Part shown: in pieces, positions 18,226-26,735 of the stretch
Layout of the letters: each line of letters starts with the position of its first letter
Position numbering within the stretch: position 1 is the first letter of the stretch
Source: a virus
Length of the DNA stretch: 52,866 nt
Strand: one strand, 5' to 3'
IMG/VR virus record: IMGVR_UViG_3300017971_000066
Coordinates: 1 to 52,866 of that record
Notes under the pieces: generated by a model
Told to the model about the DNA's origin: nothing
The model's database searches: none
What the model saw: the letters and a program-made list of their open reading frames with translations, nothing else
Made by a program: the position numbers and the translations under genes

Positions 18226-18579
18226 TTACCACCTTGGACCGAACCACCGCACAGCATAGTACATACTTTGGGCCTTAATCCGTGCCACGCCGTCTTCCAC
18301 CATTGCCTGGTAAAACATTTTGTCCACATCTTTTCTAGTCTCGCCTCTATGGTCAGCGTAATAGGAATCATGCAGCAAGGCTGCACGGCGATAATGTCCA
18401 GTGAAAGGTGAACCAATCGCCCGCCACAGGAATCTGGGTATTGAAGCGCCATCGTAAGGTACGTTGGTTTTTGCAGTCCAGACTTTGCCCTGCTGATCGA
18501 CGTAGCTCAATTCCTCGACCAGCATCATGTCTCGGCCATTTCTGACCCAGATTGTAATTGGTGTGCCTGAAAAACTCAT
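18226..18579 (-). CDS. DUF1353 family protein (117 aa)
   Basis: Characteristic family features are visible: TNVPYDGASIPRFLW, then GHYRRAALLHDSYYADHRG and a DKMFYQAMVEDGV segment, over nearly the whole length expected for the family. DUF1353 proteins are common in phage lysis or tail regions; their biochemical role is not established. Here the gene sits between a lipoprotein gene and the holin-like gene with 1-2 nt spacing, so it is co-expressed with the membrane cluster. Confidence 0.85.
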   Translation of the reverse strand: MSFSGTPITIWVRNGRDMMLVEELSYVDQQGKVWTAKTNVPYDGASIPRFLWRAIGSPFTGHYRRAALLHDSYYADHRGETRKDVDKMFYQAMVEDGVARIKAQSMYYAVRWFGPRW

Positions 18580-18580
18580 T

Positions 18581-18820
18581 TCAATCCGGGGTAAACCCGT
18601 CCTCTTTCAAGCACATTGTTTTCCACGCCTCAATGCGTTCTGGCGTATTAAAGGATCTCCGGATAGCACCTACTGAGGCGCCATAGCAGATCGTGAATTC
18701 TGAAGCTGTCACTGCATCGTCATTGGCCTTGGCACCTGTGCGCACCACCTCAGAAATGCCAGAGCATCCACTCAGTAGCAACAAGAGTAGCAATGACAAT
18801 GATGCAAAAAAAATTCTCAT
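18581..18820 (-). CDS. Lipoprotein, o-spanin-like candidate (79 aa)
   Basis: The start at ATG 18818-18820 is supported by GGAG upstream, although the frame is open further. MRIFFASLSLLLLLLLSGCS is a complete lipoprotein signal with lipobox LSGC, predicted to be cleaved before Cys19. The mature part is ~60 aa and contains FTICYGASVGAIRRSF and a second Cys near residue 70 (KTMCLKEDGF). An outer-membrane lipoprotein next to small inner-membrane proteins fits a two-component spanin, but the mature sequence is not Pro-rich as in Rz1. It follows a strong terminator and so may depend on read-through. Confidence 0.75.
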   Translation of the reverse strand: MRIFFASLSLLLLLLLSGCSGISEVVRTGAKANDDAVTASEFTICYGASVGAIRRSFNTPERIEAWKTMCLKEDGFTPD

Positions 18821-18830
18821 TCTTATCTCC

Positions 18831-18857
18831 AAAAAGAAAGCGGGACCGAAGTCCCGC
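18831..18857 (-). terminator. Intrinsic terminator upstream of lipoprotein gene
   Basis: On the minus strand GCGGGAC-TTCG-GTCCCGC forms a perfect 7-bp stem with a stable TTCG tetraloop, followed by TTTCTTTTT. It lies just after the stop of the 78-aa gene (18864) and just before the ribosome binding site of the lipoprotein gene. It would reduce or gate expression of the membrane cluster and everything downstream unless antiterminated. Confidence 0.9.
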
Positions 18858-18863
18858 GAGTCA

Positions 18864-19100
18864 TTAGGCTGCCGCTTCTTCTGTCGGCTCTTCTTTTGAG
18901 GCTGCAAGTGACGCCTGCAGCTGCGCCATGATCGCATTGCGACCGAACTGCATCTGGTCCAGATTAAACTTGGTCTGGCCCATCTTGCGGTCAAGATCCG
19001 CCACATGATTAATTAGAGTAATCTGCTCTTCACTCAGCTGATCCTGGGTGTATTCAACTTCATCAATAACGATTCTTGGGGTTTCTTCATTTTTTCCCAT
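18864..19100 (-). CDS. Hypothetical small helical protein (78 aa)
   Basis: The product is an acidic coiled-coil protein (TQDQLSEEQITLINHVADLD; KFNLDQMQFGRNAIMAQLQ) with an acidic Ala/Glu tail. A good Shine-Dalgarno (AGAGGAAA) precedes the ATG. It resembles small proteins conserved among tail genes of several phages, but I cannot name a function. A strong terminator follows directly. Confidence 0.65.
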   Translation of the reverse strand: MGKNEETPRIVIDEVEYTQDQLSEEQITLINHVADLDRKMGQTKFNLDQMQFGRNAIMAQLQASLAASKEEPTEEAAA

Positions 19101-19117
19101 TACGTTTTCCTCTTAGG

Positions 19118-19531
19118 TTATTGCCTTATCAGGCCTTTCAAATATGTCTTGAATTGCGTGCCAGTAATCGTGCCCTGGCCCTTCAAGACGCGTACATCAT
19201 TGACCACTTCAAAAAGTGTTTGCGCCAATGCTCTTACAACACCGGCATTATCCATCATATCAGCCGCGACTGCATCGTCTTCAGCATCAATTTCTACTGG
19301 TGTTTTGTCTCTGATCTCAGTGACCAATTCAACCCTATCAGCATAGATGGTTTCTACCGGGTTTTCATAGGTTTTATTAGGCCCAGTGCTGGTGTCATTG
19401 GTGATCCTGTTATACGGCACCCAGTAAGGTTTATCGATATGCAATGAGCCTGGCGGGATAACGGCTGACGGATCAATATCCCTTCGCTTTATAACTGTTA
19501 AAAGATCTCTCGTAATAAGTGCATGTTCCAT
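19118..19531 (-). CDS. Hypothetical tail-region protein (137 aa)
   Basis: N-terminal half: beta-like with VIPPGSLHIDKPYWVPYNR. C-terminal half: helical (MMDNAGVVRALAQTLFEVVND) ending in TGTQFKTYLKGLIRQ. No known motif. It lies 2 nt downstream of the 232-aa structural gene and 17 nt before the next gene, so it is part of the tail operon. Confidence 0.6.
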   Translation of the reverse strand: MEHALITRDLLTVIKRRDIDPSAVIPPGSLHIDKPYWVPYNRITNDTSTGPNKTYENPVETIYADRVELVTEIRDKTPVEIDAEDDAVAADMMDNAGVVRALAQTLFEVVNDVRVLKGQGTITGTQFKTYLKGLIRQ

Positions 19532-19533
19532 AA

Positions 19534-20232
19534 TTAACTCGCTATAAATGAGGCTACTGCAGTTGAAAAATTAGTATAGGAGGCTTGATACAGTCCATAA
19601 GGTTTTTCTGTTGCTAACTGCTGAAAGTACGCGTGGCCATGTCCATATCGCACGGTTCCAGCATCCCATTGGTATTCGACCGTCAGGTTCTGCCCCAGAA
19701 TCGGATTGGTACCTGTGTCCCATTGACAGATGGCGCTCGCAAGAACTATGCCGCCGCCAAGAACATTAACGAACCAGTTATCTGCGCCAGCTCCGCCACC
19801 ATTATCTGTATCATGTACCGATAACGTCATACCACTGGCTACCACTATCCTGTGAATAGAAATACTTGAGTCCGACATGGTATTCGCGTCATTAGAATTA
19901 ACTGCGATGGTTGCTGTTGTGCCAGCAGTTACCTTGCGGTAGTAAATAGCGGTCCAGTGATCGAATGTCGGATTGTTATATTCAACAGCTAAAGTTCCAG
20001 CCTGGCCGCCAATATCGACATTACAGCCAATGTCAGCACTACTTGAGCAGACAGTCACAACAACATAACGATCTGAATCAGCAGCGCCGATATTGCTGCC
20101 ACTATAGGTATGAGTAGTGGCAATCGTGCTGTTGTTGTAATCCGCTATATGGTCTGCTTCGAGTATGTTCGCGCCACTGAAGTTTTGCGTTCCTGAGCCG
20201 AAACCGACTAATCGATTAGTTGTTAATGCCAT
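19534..20232 (-). CDS. Structural protein, probable tail/appendage component (232 aa)
   Basis: The protein is beta-rich and Ser/Thr/Asn/Gly-rich (TTHTYSGSNIGAADSDRYVV; GGQAGTLAVEYNNPTFDHW) with no catalytic motif, similar in style to phage decoration or fibre-tip domains. It overlaps the end of the fibre gene upstream by 1 nt. It may be a tip, chaperone or accessory subunit of that fibre (inferred from position). Confidence 0.65.
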   Translation of the reverse strand: MALTTNRLVGFGSGTQNFSGANILEADHIADYNNSTIATTHTYSGSNIGAADSDRYVVVTVCSSSADIGCNVDIGGQAGTLAVEYNNPTFDHWTAIYYRKVTAGTTATIAVNSNDANTMSDSSISIHRIVVASGMTLSVHDTDNGGGAGADNWFVNVLGGGIVLASAICQWDTGTNPILGQNLTVEYQWDAGTVRYGHGHAYFQQLATEKPYGLYQASYTNFSTAVASFIAS

Positions 20233-22280
20233 TAGTCGTCCGTTGGTGCGTCAGCTGTCCAGTGTAGTTTTACACCGATAAGCCTGGCATCTTGCGTGTA
20301 GGTGTCTGCTGCGTTGGCGGCATCACGATAGACCCTGAAATTCACCAGCTCTTCAGCGCCAGGTGAGCCAGCAACCGTAAATGCCGCGCCTTCTGCCGTA
20401 ATATGGCAGTCACCAGCGGCAAGGAATGTATCTACCGTGTTGGAGGCTGTGCCCCATGCAACGTCCATTGCGTCATTATCGGCTACTGCCGTTGCCTGTA
20501 TAGCCCACCTGACATTACCCGTGCCTGCTGTAGCGCCGTCTTTCCAGATAAATTGAGGAACAATCGTTCCTTCATTCCATGATTTTGGCATCTGGATAGC
20601 AAATTGCACCCTTTCAGCAAGGGAGGCATCGAAATCAAAACCGAAGACCTGCACATCATTGGTCGCCAATTCCTCACTGACTGCTGACGCCCCACTGGTA
20701 GTGCTTGGATACATGGCCGACGCAGGCATATAGATCGTGTGCTGCCCATCAATCGCATTGGCAATCTCATTCATCACGAACAAACGATTAGGAATATCGT
20801 CGTCAGCCGTTACCAGGGTTTCGTAGTTGGTTACACCAGCGACATTCAGCGTACCGTTAGCCTCGATCTGGAAACTGCTGGTAATGCGCGAACCTGTTGG
20901 ACCGCAGTCAAAAGTAATCGTGCCTGCGCTGTTATCCCACTCAAGAATATCGCCAGCCAGACCCCGTAGAATCAAGTCACCTGCGTTAGAGGCATTGTTG
21001 TCTGGAAAAATTGAAAGATAAGCCCCACCGAACGGATAGCCCAGCCTGATTTGGCCTTCGTCGTTATTGCCTGAAATGTAAAATACTTCAGCTACACCGG
21101 AAGTGTTGTTACTTAGCTCAAGTCTATTTGCCTGCAACTTCATCTGCTGGAATTTAGTTGTAAGGCCACCAGCATTCCATGCATGGGAACCACTTGAGCT
21201 GTTGGTGTAGGAATAGATGCCGTATGTGCCTATATCCATGGTAAGCAAGTTATCTTCAAGCTCAATATTGGCACCCCAGCCTGGGATATATCCTCCATTA
21301 ATGTGCAGGCCACCGGTGACAGGATTTCCTGTGAAGCCCCTGCTGATGGTGAATGTGGTTGTCAAATCATTACCGCAAATAATCTTATTGCTGGTTACTG
21401 TCACTTCAGTGGGTTTGGAGCTGCCTGTTCCTGATTTCAGCGTGAGCGTGCCACCTGATTCATCCCATTGCATCCAGGTTTCAGTGCCTGCTCTGAATAA
21501 CGTATCTCCACCATCCGTATCAGTAGAACCCCGCAGGATAATGTTGCTACCATCATCAGAACCATTACCCCCACCAATTATAAGTGACGCCGCAGTATCA
21601 GGCTTTAATATGGCATAGTCAGCAGCTGTCGTGCCGACATAGGTGAATGTATCATTAATTTTTATCCGTTCAGATGTGGCGTCATCGTTGATGCCGCGTG
21701 AAGTGAATGTGCCTACTTCTACTGATACATTCCCGGCGAAGGTAGCCAACTGACCAGCGCCCAGCGTTAATGCATTGGTGGTGCCGCCAGTGCGGAATTG
21801 AATGGAGCCATCGCTTTCCATTGCCAGGGTATCGTTGGCGCCTGACAAGAAACCGATACGACCTACGTTTGTATTCGTGTTTCCTTCTTCAAACTCGATA
21901 AAGCCGTTGAAATCTGTGGCGTTGGTCGCGTTGCTGTCGATGATGGTAAAAATCGGCGCAAGAGCTGTCTGGGTAAGAGCGCCACCTATAATTGCGCTAT
22001 CGTTGGCAAGCGTGAGTACCGGACCTACTGTCGCATTGTCATCGATGCCGACCGACGTAAATAGCCCGGTTACAGTCAGATTAGTGATATTCAGATCTGT
22101 TGCGCTGAGAGTAGCGGACTTCGCCTCTAAAGCTGTTCCAGCAGCATTAACCGTGATGATCTTGTTCGCGTTTCCTGTCAGTGTCGGCAGCTTGTCGAAA
22201 CCGTCCTCAATGGACTCGACATCTGAAGCAGTCCAGAATTCTCCGTCTACCTTGGTATTATCGTAATATTCGTTCGCCAT
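20232..22280 (-). CDS. Tail fibre protein sharing modules with the 1145-aa fibre (682 aa)
   Basis: A long beta-repeat protein carrying FTSVGIDDNATVGPVLTL, FTSRGINDDATSERIKIND, ILRGSTDTDGGDTLFRAG and MQWDESGGTLTLKSGTG. Close counterparts of all of these are in the gene spanning the contig ends. Near residue 480, LNVAGVTNYETLVTADDDIP matches the C-terminal region of the other fibre. The last ~180 residues form a distinct domain (ERVQFAIQMPKSWNEGTIVP; TADAPTDD end). The two genes therefore descend from a common fibre shaft by duplication or recombination. It overlaps the adjoining genes by 1 nt. Receptor binding is inferred. Confidence 0.75.
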   Translation of the reverse strand: MANEYYDNTKVDGEFWTASDVESIEDGFDKLPTLTGNANKIITVNAAGTALEAKSATLSATDLNITNLTVTGLFTSVGIDDNATVGPVLTLANDSAIIGGALTQTALAPIFTIIDSNATNATDFNGFIEFEEGNTNTNVGRIGFLSGANDTLAMESDGSIQFRTGGTTNALTLGAGQLATFAGNVSVEVGTFTSRGINDDATSERIKINDTFTYVGTTAADYAILKPDTAASLIIGGGNGSDDGSNIILRGSTDTDGGDTLFRAGTETWMQWDESGGTLTLKSGTGSSKPTEVTVTSNKIICGNDLTTTFTISRGFTGNPVTGGLHINGGYIPGWGANIELEDNLLTMDIGTYGIYSYTNSSSGSHAWNAGGLTTKFQQMKLQANRLELSNNTSGVAEVFYISGNNDEGQIRLGYPFGGAYLSIFPDNNASNAGDLILRGLAGDILEWDNSAGTITFDCGPTGSRITSSFQIEANGTLNVAGVTNYETLVTADDDIPNRLFVMNEIANAIDGQHTIYMPASAMYPSTTSGASAVSEELATNDVQVFGFDFDASLAERVQFAIQMPKSWNEGTIVPQFIWKDGATAGTGNVRWAIQATAVADNDAMDVAWGTASNTVDTFLAAGDCHITAEGAAFTVAGSPGAEELVNFRVYRDAANAADTYTQDARLIGVKLHWTADAPTDD

Positions 22281-23767
22281 TAGCGCCTGCCTCTGCCTTC
22301 TAAATAGTCATAAGTGATGCCGTCGATCTCCCAGCCTATGTTCTGATCGTCGGAACTAAAAATCATCGCAATATAAGCGCCATGTCCGGGTATATCCAGC
22401 TGGCCCTCCGTTATTAATGTGCTGCCAAGTACCAGGCTGCCAAGCGCCCCAGATCCCAATGCCCCGCCGCCAGCTCTGGTAACAATCGATTTGTACGCAA
22501 TCTGCGGAACAATGCCGGCCTGCTCTACCTCAAAATCAGGTTTCACAAACAAAGAACCTGTCGCAACACCAACAGCTGGCATTTCAAAAATAGCACGGCG
22601 AAAACGCTTTCTTTTGCGCGGACTATCAATGAACGTGTACTGGGTGTACATGAGTGTGACGATATTGGCGCCATCAAAACTGGTGGCGGTATCCATTTCG
22701 TAGATATAGCCGTCAGTCGATCCCCAGTAGATAGCCTCGTCACCATTGCTATCTTCGGTTGATACAACGCATTTCACTTCCAATGGGAATTCAAACGTCG
22801 TAATACCGGCCAGAGTGTCACCCTGAAAGGTAAAGCTCATGCCGGTTGAGTCATTGAAGAACAATCTGTACTGCGATTTATTGCGCACAATGCACGATGC
22901 ATTCACCAGATTTTTTTTCGGTAACAACCAGTCATTAATATTGACCGAGATCATGGCATCCTGAAAATCGCCGAAACGATCTGACGCACCCAGCTCTGTT
23001 ACACCACGATCATCAAAGTATCTGACCCGTGCACCAAGCTGCTGCAGCGACCATTCGATTGCGCCGATCCGGTTACCGTGTTCAGACAGGTTGGACATGT
23101 TGAAGTCAGTGGCGGAAGAGCCTGACAGTAGGTTGGTTGAATTGCGTCCGAAAATGCCTAAAACACCACCGGCCATCTGCATAAACCCGGTAACGCCGTC
23201 TTCTATGCGAATTTCATTAGCACCACCAACGCCGGTATAAGCCGTCGGCACACCCAGATCTGAGTTGACTACGCTCTGATCATAGCTCAGAAACAGGTAA
23301 TTTTTGTGCGCAATAATGTGCTGCGGGGTATCAGTCGCCCAGCCAACAGTGATATCGGTCCATGTTGTGCCGTCCCATTGGAATGCCTTATGAGTACCGG
23401 AAACGCCGTACATCATCTTGGACGTACCAAAGTTGTAGTTCACAAATTCATAACGACCACCGGGGCTTAACCCGGTCTTCTTGGCTGTCCAGCCGGTTCC
23501 GGTTGATTCATGCATGGCAGCAGTTGCGCCGCCAACAGCATTACGGAATGCGTAGACCTTTCCGTCGTAAAACCATACACCGAGTATTGAGCCTTCGCCT
23601 GGCACAATGTTCGTGTCGTATTTTATATAACCATCCACACGGCGATAGCCACCAGTGATCTTCTGCTCGACATTCTTGGCAATCAGTAGCCTGCCTGGAT
23701 CCGACTGCAGCAGCGGCGTCTTGAGATCCAGACCGCCGCCCATTGCGAAGTATTTACTCTGCTTCAT
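22280..23767 (-). CDS. Neck/tail-tube propeller protein, P22 gp10-like (495 aa)
   Basis: The start MKQSKYFAMGGGLDLKTPLL with NVEQKITGGYRRVDGYIKYD is characteristic of phage nozzle or stabilisation proteins. Repeated short Trp/Asp blades (WFYDGKVYAFRNAVGG; AFQWDGTTWTDITVG) suggest a beta-propeller, and an Ile/Val-rich C-terminal sandwich ends at YDYLEGRGRR. Length is close to P22 gp10 (~470 aa). It follows the gp4-like adaptor with a 4-nt overlap, the order expected for portal-adaptor-nozzle assembly. The role is inferred from order and architecture. Confidence 0.65.
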   Translation of the reverse strand: MKQSKYFAMGGGLDLKTPLLQSDPGRLLIAKNVEQKITGGYRRVDGYIKYDTNIVPGEGSILGVWFYDGKVYAFRNAVGGATAAMHESTGTGWTAKKTGLSPGGRYEFVNYNFGTSKMMYGVSGTHKAFQWDGTTWTDITVGWATDTPQHIIAHKNYLFLSYDQSVVNSDLGVPTAYTGVGGANEIRIEDGVTGFMQMAGGVLGIFGRNSTNLLSGSSATDFNMSNLSEHGNRIGAIEWSLQQLGARVRYFDDRGVTELGASDRFGDFQDAMISVNINDWLLPKKNLVNASCIVRNKSQYRLFFNDSTGMSFTFQGDTLAGITTFEFPLEVKCVVSTEDSNGDEAIYWGSTDGYIYEMDTATSFDGANIVTLMYTQYTFIDSPRKRKRFRRAIFEMPAVGVATGSLFVKPDFEVEQAGIVPQIAYKSIVTRAGGGALGSGALGSLVLGSTLITEGQLDIPGHGAYIAMIFSSDDQNIGWEIDGITYDYLEGRGRR

Positions 23768-24435
23768 GCTAAAGGTTTGTGCGCCAGTTTGGTTTTAATG
23801 AGTAGGTTTTTCTTCATTTCGTCGTAGAATTTCACCCAGCGCTGCGAGCCCAGCTGCGCAAGCTCCGGCGCATACTCATAACCGGCATAGGTCATCATCG
23901 CGTAAAACACGATGGCCATGTGATATTCCTCCGGCATAGCTGGCTCGTCATCATTAGCTGCCAGAATAACTGGTGGGGTGCATCCCTCAATATCTATCTG
24001 GTAAATGTCATTGGGGTTCGGCCAAATACGCATCTGCGTGTTGGGGAGAATAGTGAAATACTCCGGCACGTCCTGCTTCGTCTGGTCTTCTTTGAAGTAA
24101 CGCTCTTTCCAGACCGCGTATTCCATGTATCTGAGCATGCGCATGGAGGTGCGGCCGGCAGCCACATTATGGGAATAGACTTTCTGCTTGGAGAGTTTTT
24201 TGATGTTTTGATTGGTGAAGATATCGTAGTCCATGGTACCGGCAACGGTATTGAAATTATCTTCTTTCCACATGAACCGCCAGTAACCTGGGGTGTTCTG
24301 AATCTCGGTCCACGCATCCCTGATCCAGTCTACTAGGCGCTCGTAATCGCCGGTCTGATCAATAACACTAGACGGACCAATGCCGGATACGCCGCAATGA
24401 AAACGCAGCTTTTTTGTCAGCTCAAGAAATGTCAT
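23764..24435 (-). CDS. Head-to-tail adaptor, P22 gp4-like (223 aa)
   Basis: MTFLELTKKLRFHCGVSGIG, WIRDAWTEIQNTPGYWRFMW and MPEEYHMAIVFYAMMTYAGY are signature blocks of the adaptor proteins that bind below podovirus portals. The helical N-terminus, the central beta segment (YFTILPNTQMRIWPNPND) and the C-terminal helix fit the family. It overlaps the preceding gene by 14 nt and the following one by 4 nt. Confidence 0.75.
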   Translation of the reverse strand: MTFLELTKKLRFHCGVSGIGPSSVIDQTGDYERLVDWIRDAWTEIQNTPGYWRFMWKEDNFNTVAGTMDYDIFTNQNIKKLSKQKVYSHNVAAGRTSMRMLRYMEYAVWKERYFKEDQTKQDVPEYFTILPNTQMRIWPNPNDIYQIDIEGCTPPVILAANDDEPAMPEEYHMAIVFYAMMTYAGYEYAPELAQLGSQRWVKFYDEMKKNLLIKTKLAHKPLA

Positions 24436-24658
24436 TCAGTATGTCCAATGCTTGTTGTTTGCTCTCGTATCTGTGACCAAGGCGCCTGACTTCAGCGCGC
24501 AGCTGCTTGGATGTCCAAGTGCTGTAATCAGGTTTTGGTGGCGCTTTTTTTTCTAACTCTTCCAGATCCACTACTTTCAAGTGCGGATTGGCTGCGGCGT
24601 ATTCATCGCTGTATGCGAACCGACGACCACCCGGTTTTACTTCAATATATTTTGTCAT
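24422..24658 (-). CDS. Small protein with HeH/SAP-like C-terminus (78 aa)
   Basis: The N-terminal half is charged. Residues ~46-78 (WTSKQLRAEVRRLGHRYES, then KQQALDILNDIS) form a helix-extension-helix of the SAP/HeH type that often binds nucleic acid. Proteins with this domain are frequent between coat and neck genes in phages. The gene follows an intrinsic terminator after coat, so it is expected at a lower level than coat. It overlaps the adaptor by 14 nt. Confidence 0.65.
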   Translation of the reverse strand: MTKYIEVKPGGRRFAYSDEYAAANPHLKVVDLEELEKKAPPKPDYSTWTSKQLRAEVRRLGHRYESKQQALDILNDIS

Positions 24659-24689
24659 TGGGTAATGCCCTCAATAAAGACCCTACCCA

Positions 24690-24715
24690 ATAACAAACCA
24701 GCCCCGAAGGGCTGG
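24690..24715 (-). terminator. Intrinsic terminator after the coat gene
   Basis: On the minus strand CCAGCCC-TTCG-GGGCTGG is a perfect 7-bp stem with TTCG loop, followed by TTTGTTATT. It lies between the coat stop (24730) and the HeH gene start (24658). It probably makes coat mRNA more abundant than downstream messages. Confidence 0.9.
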
Positions 24716-24729
24716 AATGTCATTGGGGA

Positions 24730-25716
24730 TTACAGGTAAACGCAACCCTCGGTAATGCCTTCGCCTTTAACGATCTTAGAGCCGAAGACCTGTAGGCCAC
24801 GGATCAGAGCACCGAAAGTATCAGGGTTCGGCAAAGTTTCATTCTCAACGATCTGAGAAGCGAATGCCAGGCAAGAAGGATGGCCAGCGTAGACCATTGT
24901 TGCGTTGGCAGCTGCTTCGTCAGTTTGAGTGGCGGCTGGGAGATTGTTGCTCACATACAGCGTGAAACGATCAATCATGCCCAGACGACCATTACGAAGA
25001 ACAGACTTCGCGTCGCCCATGATGGACGCATCTTTGATGTCAGAAGACTTCAGGATACGAGCCATCCAGGCTGGGATTACCATCCAGCGACCAGTCTCTG
25101 GCACGTTCTGCTCATCAAGAGCCTGACCGTGTTTCAAGATGTAGTCGATCACAGTAGTAGCTGAGAGCTGAACTGCTTGGTTACCCGCAGTTGCACTGTC
25201 AGTACCCAGGTCCAGATTGCCAGAGACAGCACCGGCAGTGGCGCCTTTGTTTTCCGCCACGATATCGGCAGATCCTTTCAGATCAGACAATACAGTACCG
25301 TCAACCTGCACCTTCAGGGACTCGGAAGAGGCTTCCGCAAACTTGTCCATCAACGGCAGATCAGACTGGTATTTATCAACAGAGTCGATAGCCAGTGAGA
25401 ATGATTTACCTTTGTTGATGTTCAGCTCTACTTTGGTAGAAGTAGGAACCTGATAGGTCAGTGGCGCACCAACAGTGTAGTCACTGATAGTGATGTCTGG
25501 GACAACACGAATCTGGACGGTATCACCGTAGTTGCTAATTTCGCCTTCATACTCGGTGGAGGCGATTTCACCGAAAACAGTCGCTTTATAGAACTGTTCA
25601 ACCATTTTTCCAGACCATACGTCTGGGACGAAACCTACCGTACCGCCGGAGTGGTAATTCGCTGGGTAGGCGCCGCCTGAGATCCAGTCAGCACTGGAAC
25701 GTGTCAAACCTGCCAT
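24730..25716 (-). CDS. Major capsid (coat) protein (328 aa)
   Basis: Placed directly after scaffold in the canonical order portal-scaffold-coat. The sequence contains FVPDVWSGKMVEQFYKATVF near the N-terminus, DTVQIRVVPDITISDYTVG, and the C-terminal block GALIRGLQVFGSKIVKGEGI typical of HK97-fold coat proteins of podophages. Length 328 is in the usual range for this class. A strong terminator follows, as is common for highly expressed coat genes. Confidence 0.85.
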   Translation of the reverse strand: MAGLTRSSADWISGGAYPANYHSGGTVGFVPDVWSGKMVEQFYKATVFGEIASTEYEGEISNYGDTVQIRVVPDITISDYTVGAPLTYQVPTSTKVELNINKGKSFSLAIDSVDKYQSDLPLMDKFAEASSESLKVQVDGTVLSDLKGSADIVAENKGATAGAVSGNLDLGTDSATAGNQAVQLSATTVIDYILKHGQALDEQNVPETGRWMVIPAWMARILKSSDIKDASIMGDAKSVLRNGRLGMIDRFTLYVSNNLPAATQTDEAAANATMVYAGHPSCLAFASQIVENETLPNPDTFGALIRGLQVFGSKIVKGEGITEGCVYL

Positions 25717-25753
25717 TTTAGAATCCTCTTAGTCATGGCGCGGCCCGACAAGG

Positions 25754-26632
25754 TTATCGAATTCGACCTTGTTTTTGAGCCGCAAAGATATCTTGCTCAA
25801 GACGTTTGGCCTCGTTCGGTTCGATCATTCCCAACCCTTTGCGCTTATAGAACTCTTTAATCTCCGGACCGGTCCAGATTTTACCCTGGGGCTGGCCGCC
25901 TGTTTCCATATTCGCGCCGGGATTCGGCGTGATCATCTGCTCACGGGGATCCACGTCCACTTGTCTTTGGTCTTGCCATTCACTGTAGATATCTGCAACA
26001 CGACGGACATCACCCATCTGCTTGGCTCGTATGGCCAAATCGCGTCTAGGTCTGCCTGATAATTCGTCTAGTCCACTTAACCAATGTCGGAAATCGGCAT
26101 TTCTGTCGATTTGCTCGCAGTCAGGGATCAGCTGCTTGAGTTTTTCCTTGAAGGACACCTCAGTTTGCTGCTGCTCCTTGCCTTGGCGAAGATCTCTTTC
26201 ATGCTTCAGCTGCGCCTTGGTTTGTTCCAATTCCGCTTCTGTGTCTGAAAGTTTCTGCTGGATAGGCTGTACCTTGGCGTCCATCATCTTACTGAATACG
26301 CTCGCGGTTTCCTCGTCGACCAGCTCTAGGTCTTCCCTCGAAAGTTCAAATGGTTTCTGCTCTGGTGCCTGCTTCAGTTGCTCTTCAAGACTGGAAATCC
26401 GATTTAACATGGACCTGTTATCGCCTTCGACTGCCGCCAGGTTTTGCCTGAGCTGATATATCGTGCTGTCAGCATGCTGCTTGTAAGATGAATAGCGATC
26501 CTTCCAGTTGTCAGGGGCTATCTTCTCACGCGATTCTGCTGGGGGAGCGGACTCGTCCGGTTTCCCGTATGCTTCTTTGTGGGCCTCATTGGCCCTCTTT
26601 GCATTTTTTACTACTTGTTCTGGCAATGCCAT
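25754..26632 (-). CDS. Scaffolding protein (292 aa)
   Basis: The start is placed at ATG 26630-26632 (MALPEQVVKNAKRANEAHK) because AGAGGTGAC lies just upstream; the open frame begins 16 codons earlier. It is highly charged and Gln/Glu-rich, with a long coiled coil ~55-155 (YQLRQNLAAVEGDNRSMLN; KLSDTEAELEQTKAQLKHER). The C-terminal region is basic (FYKRKGLGMIEPNEAKRLE), as in coat-binding scaffold tails. It lies between portal and coat. Role assigned from composition and order. Confidence 0.8.
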   Translation of the reverse strand: MALPEQVVKNAKRANEAHKEAYGKPDESAPPAESREKIAPDNWKDRYSSYKQHADSTIYQLRQNLAAVEGDNRSMLNRISSLEEQLKQAPEQKPFELSREDLELVDEETASVFSKMMDAKVQPIQQKLSDTEAELEQTKAQLKHERDLRQGKEQQQTEVSFKEKLKQLIPDCEQIDRNADFRHWLSGLDELSGRPRRDLAIRAKQMGDVRRVADIYSEWQDQRQVDVDPREQMITPNPGANMETGGQPQGKIWTGPEIKEFYKRKGLGMIEPNEAKRLEQDIFAAQKQGRIR

Positions 26633-26735
26633 ATTGTCACCTCTTTTGAGCCAGATTTCTGTGGGGCTTACGCGGTCCACTACTGGGATTCATGAAGTTA
26701 AAAGTTTGTCCTTTCGGACGGTTAATGGAAGAGAG

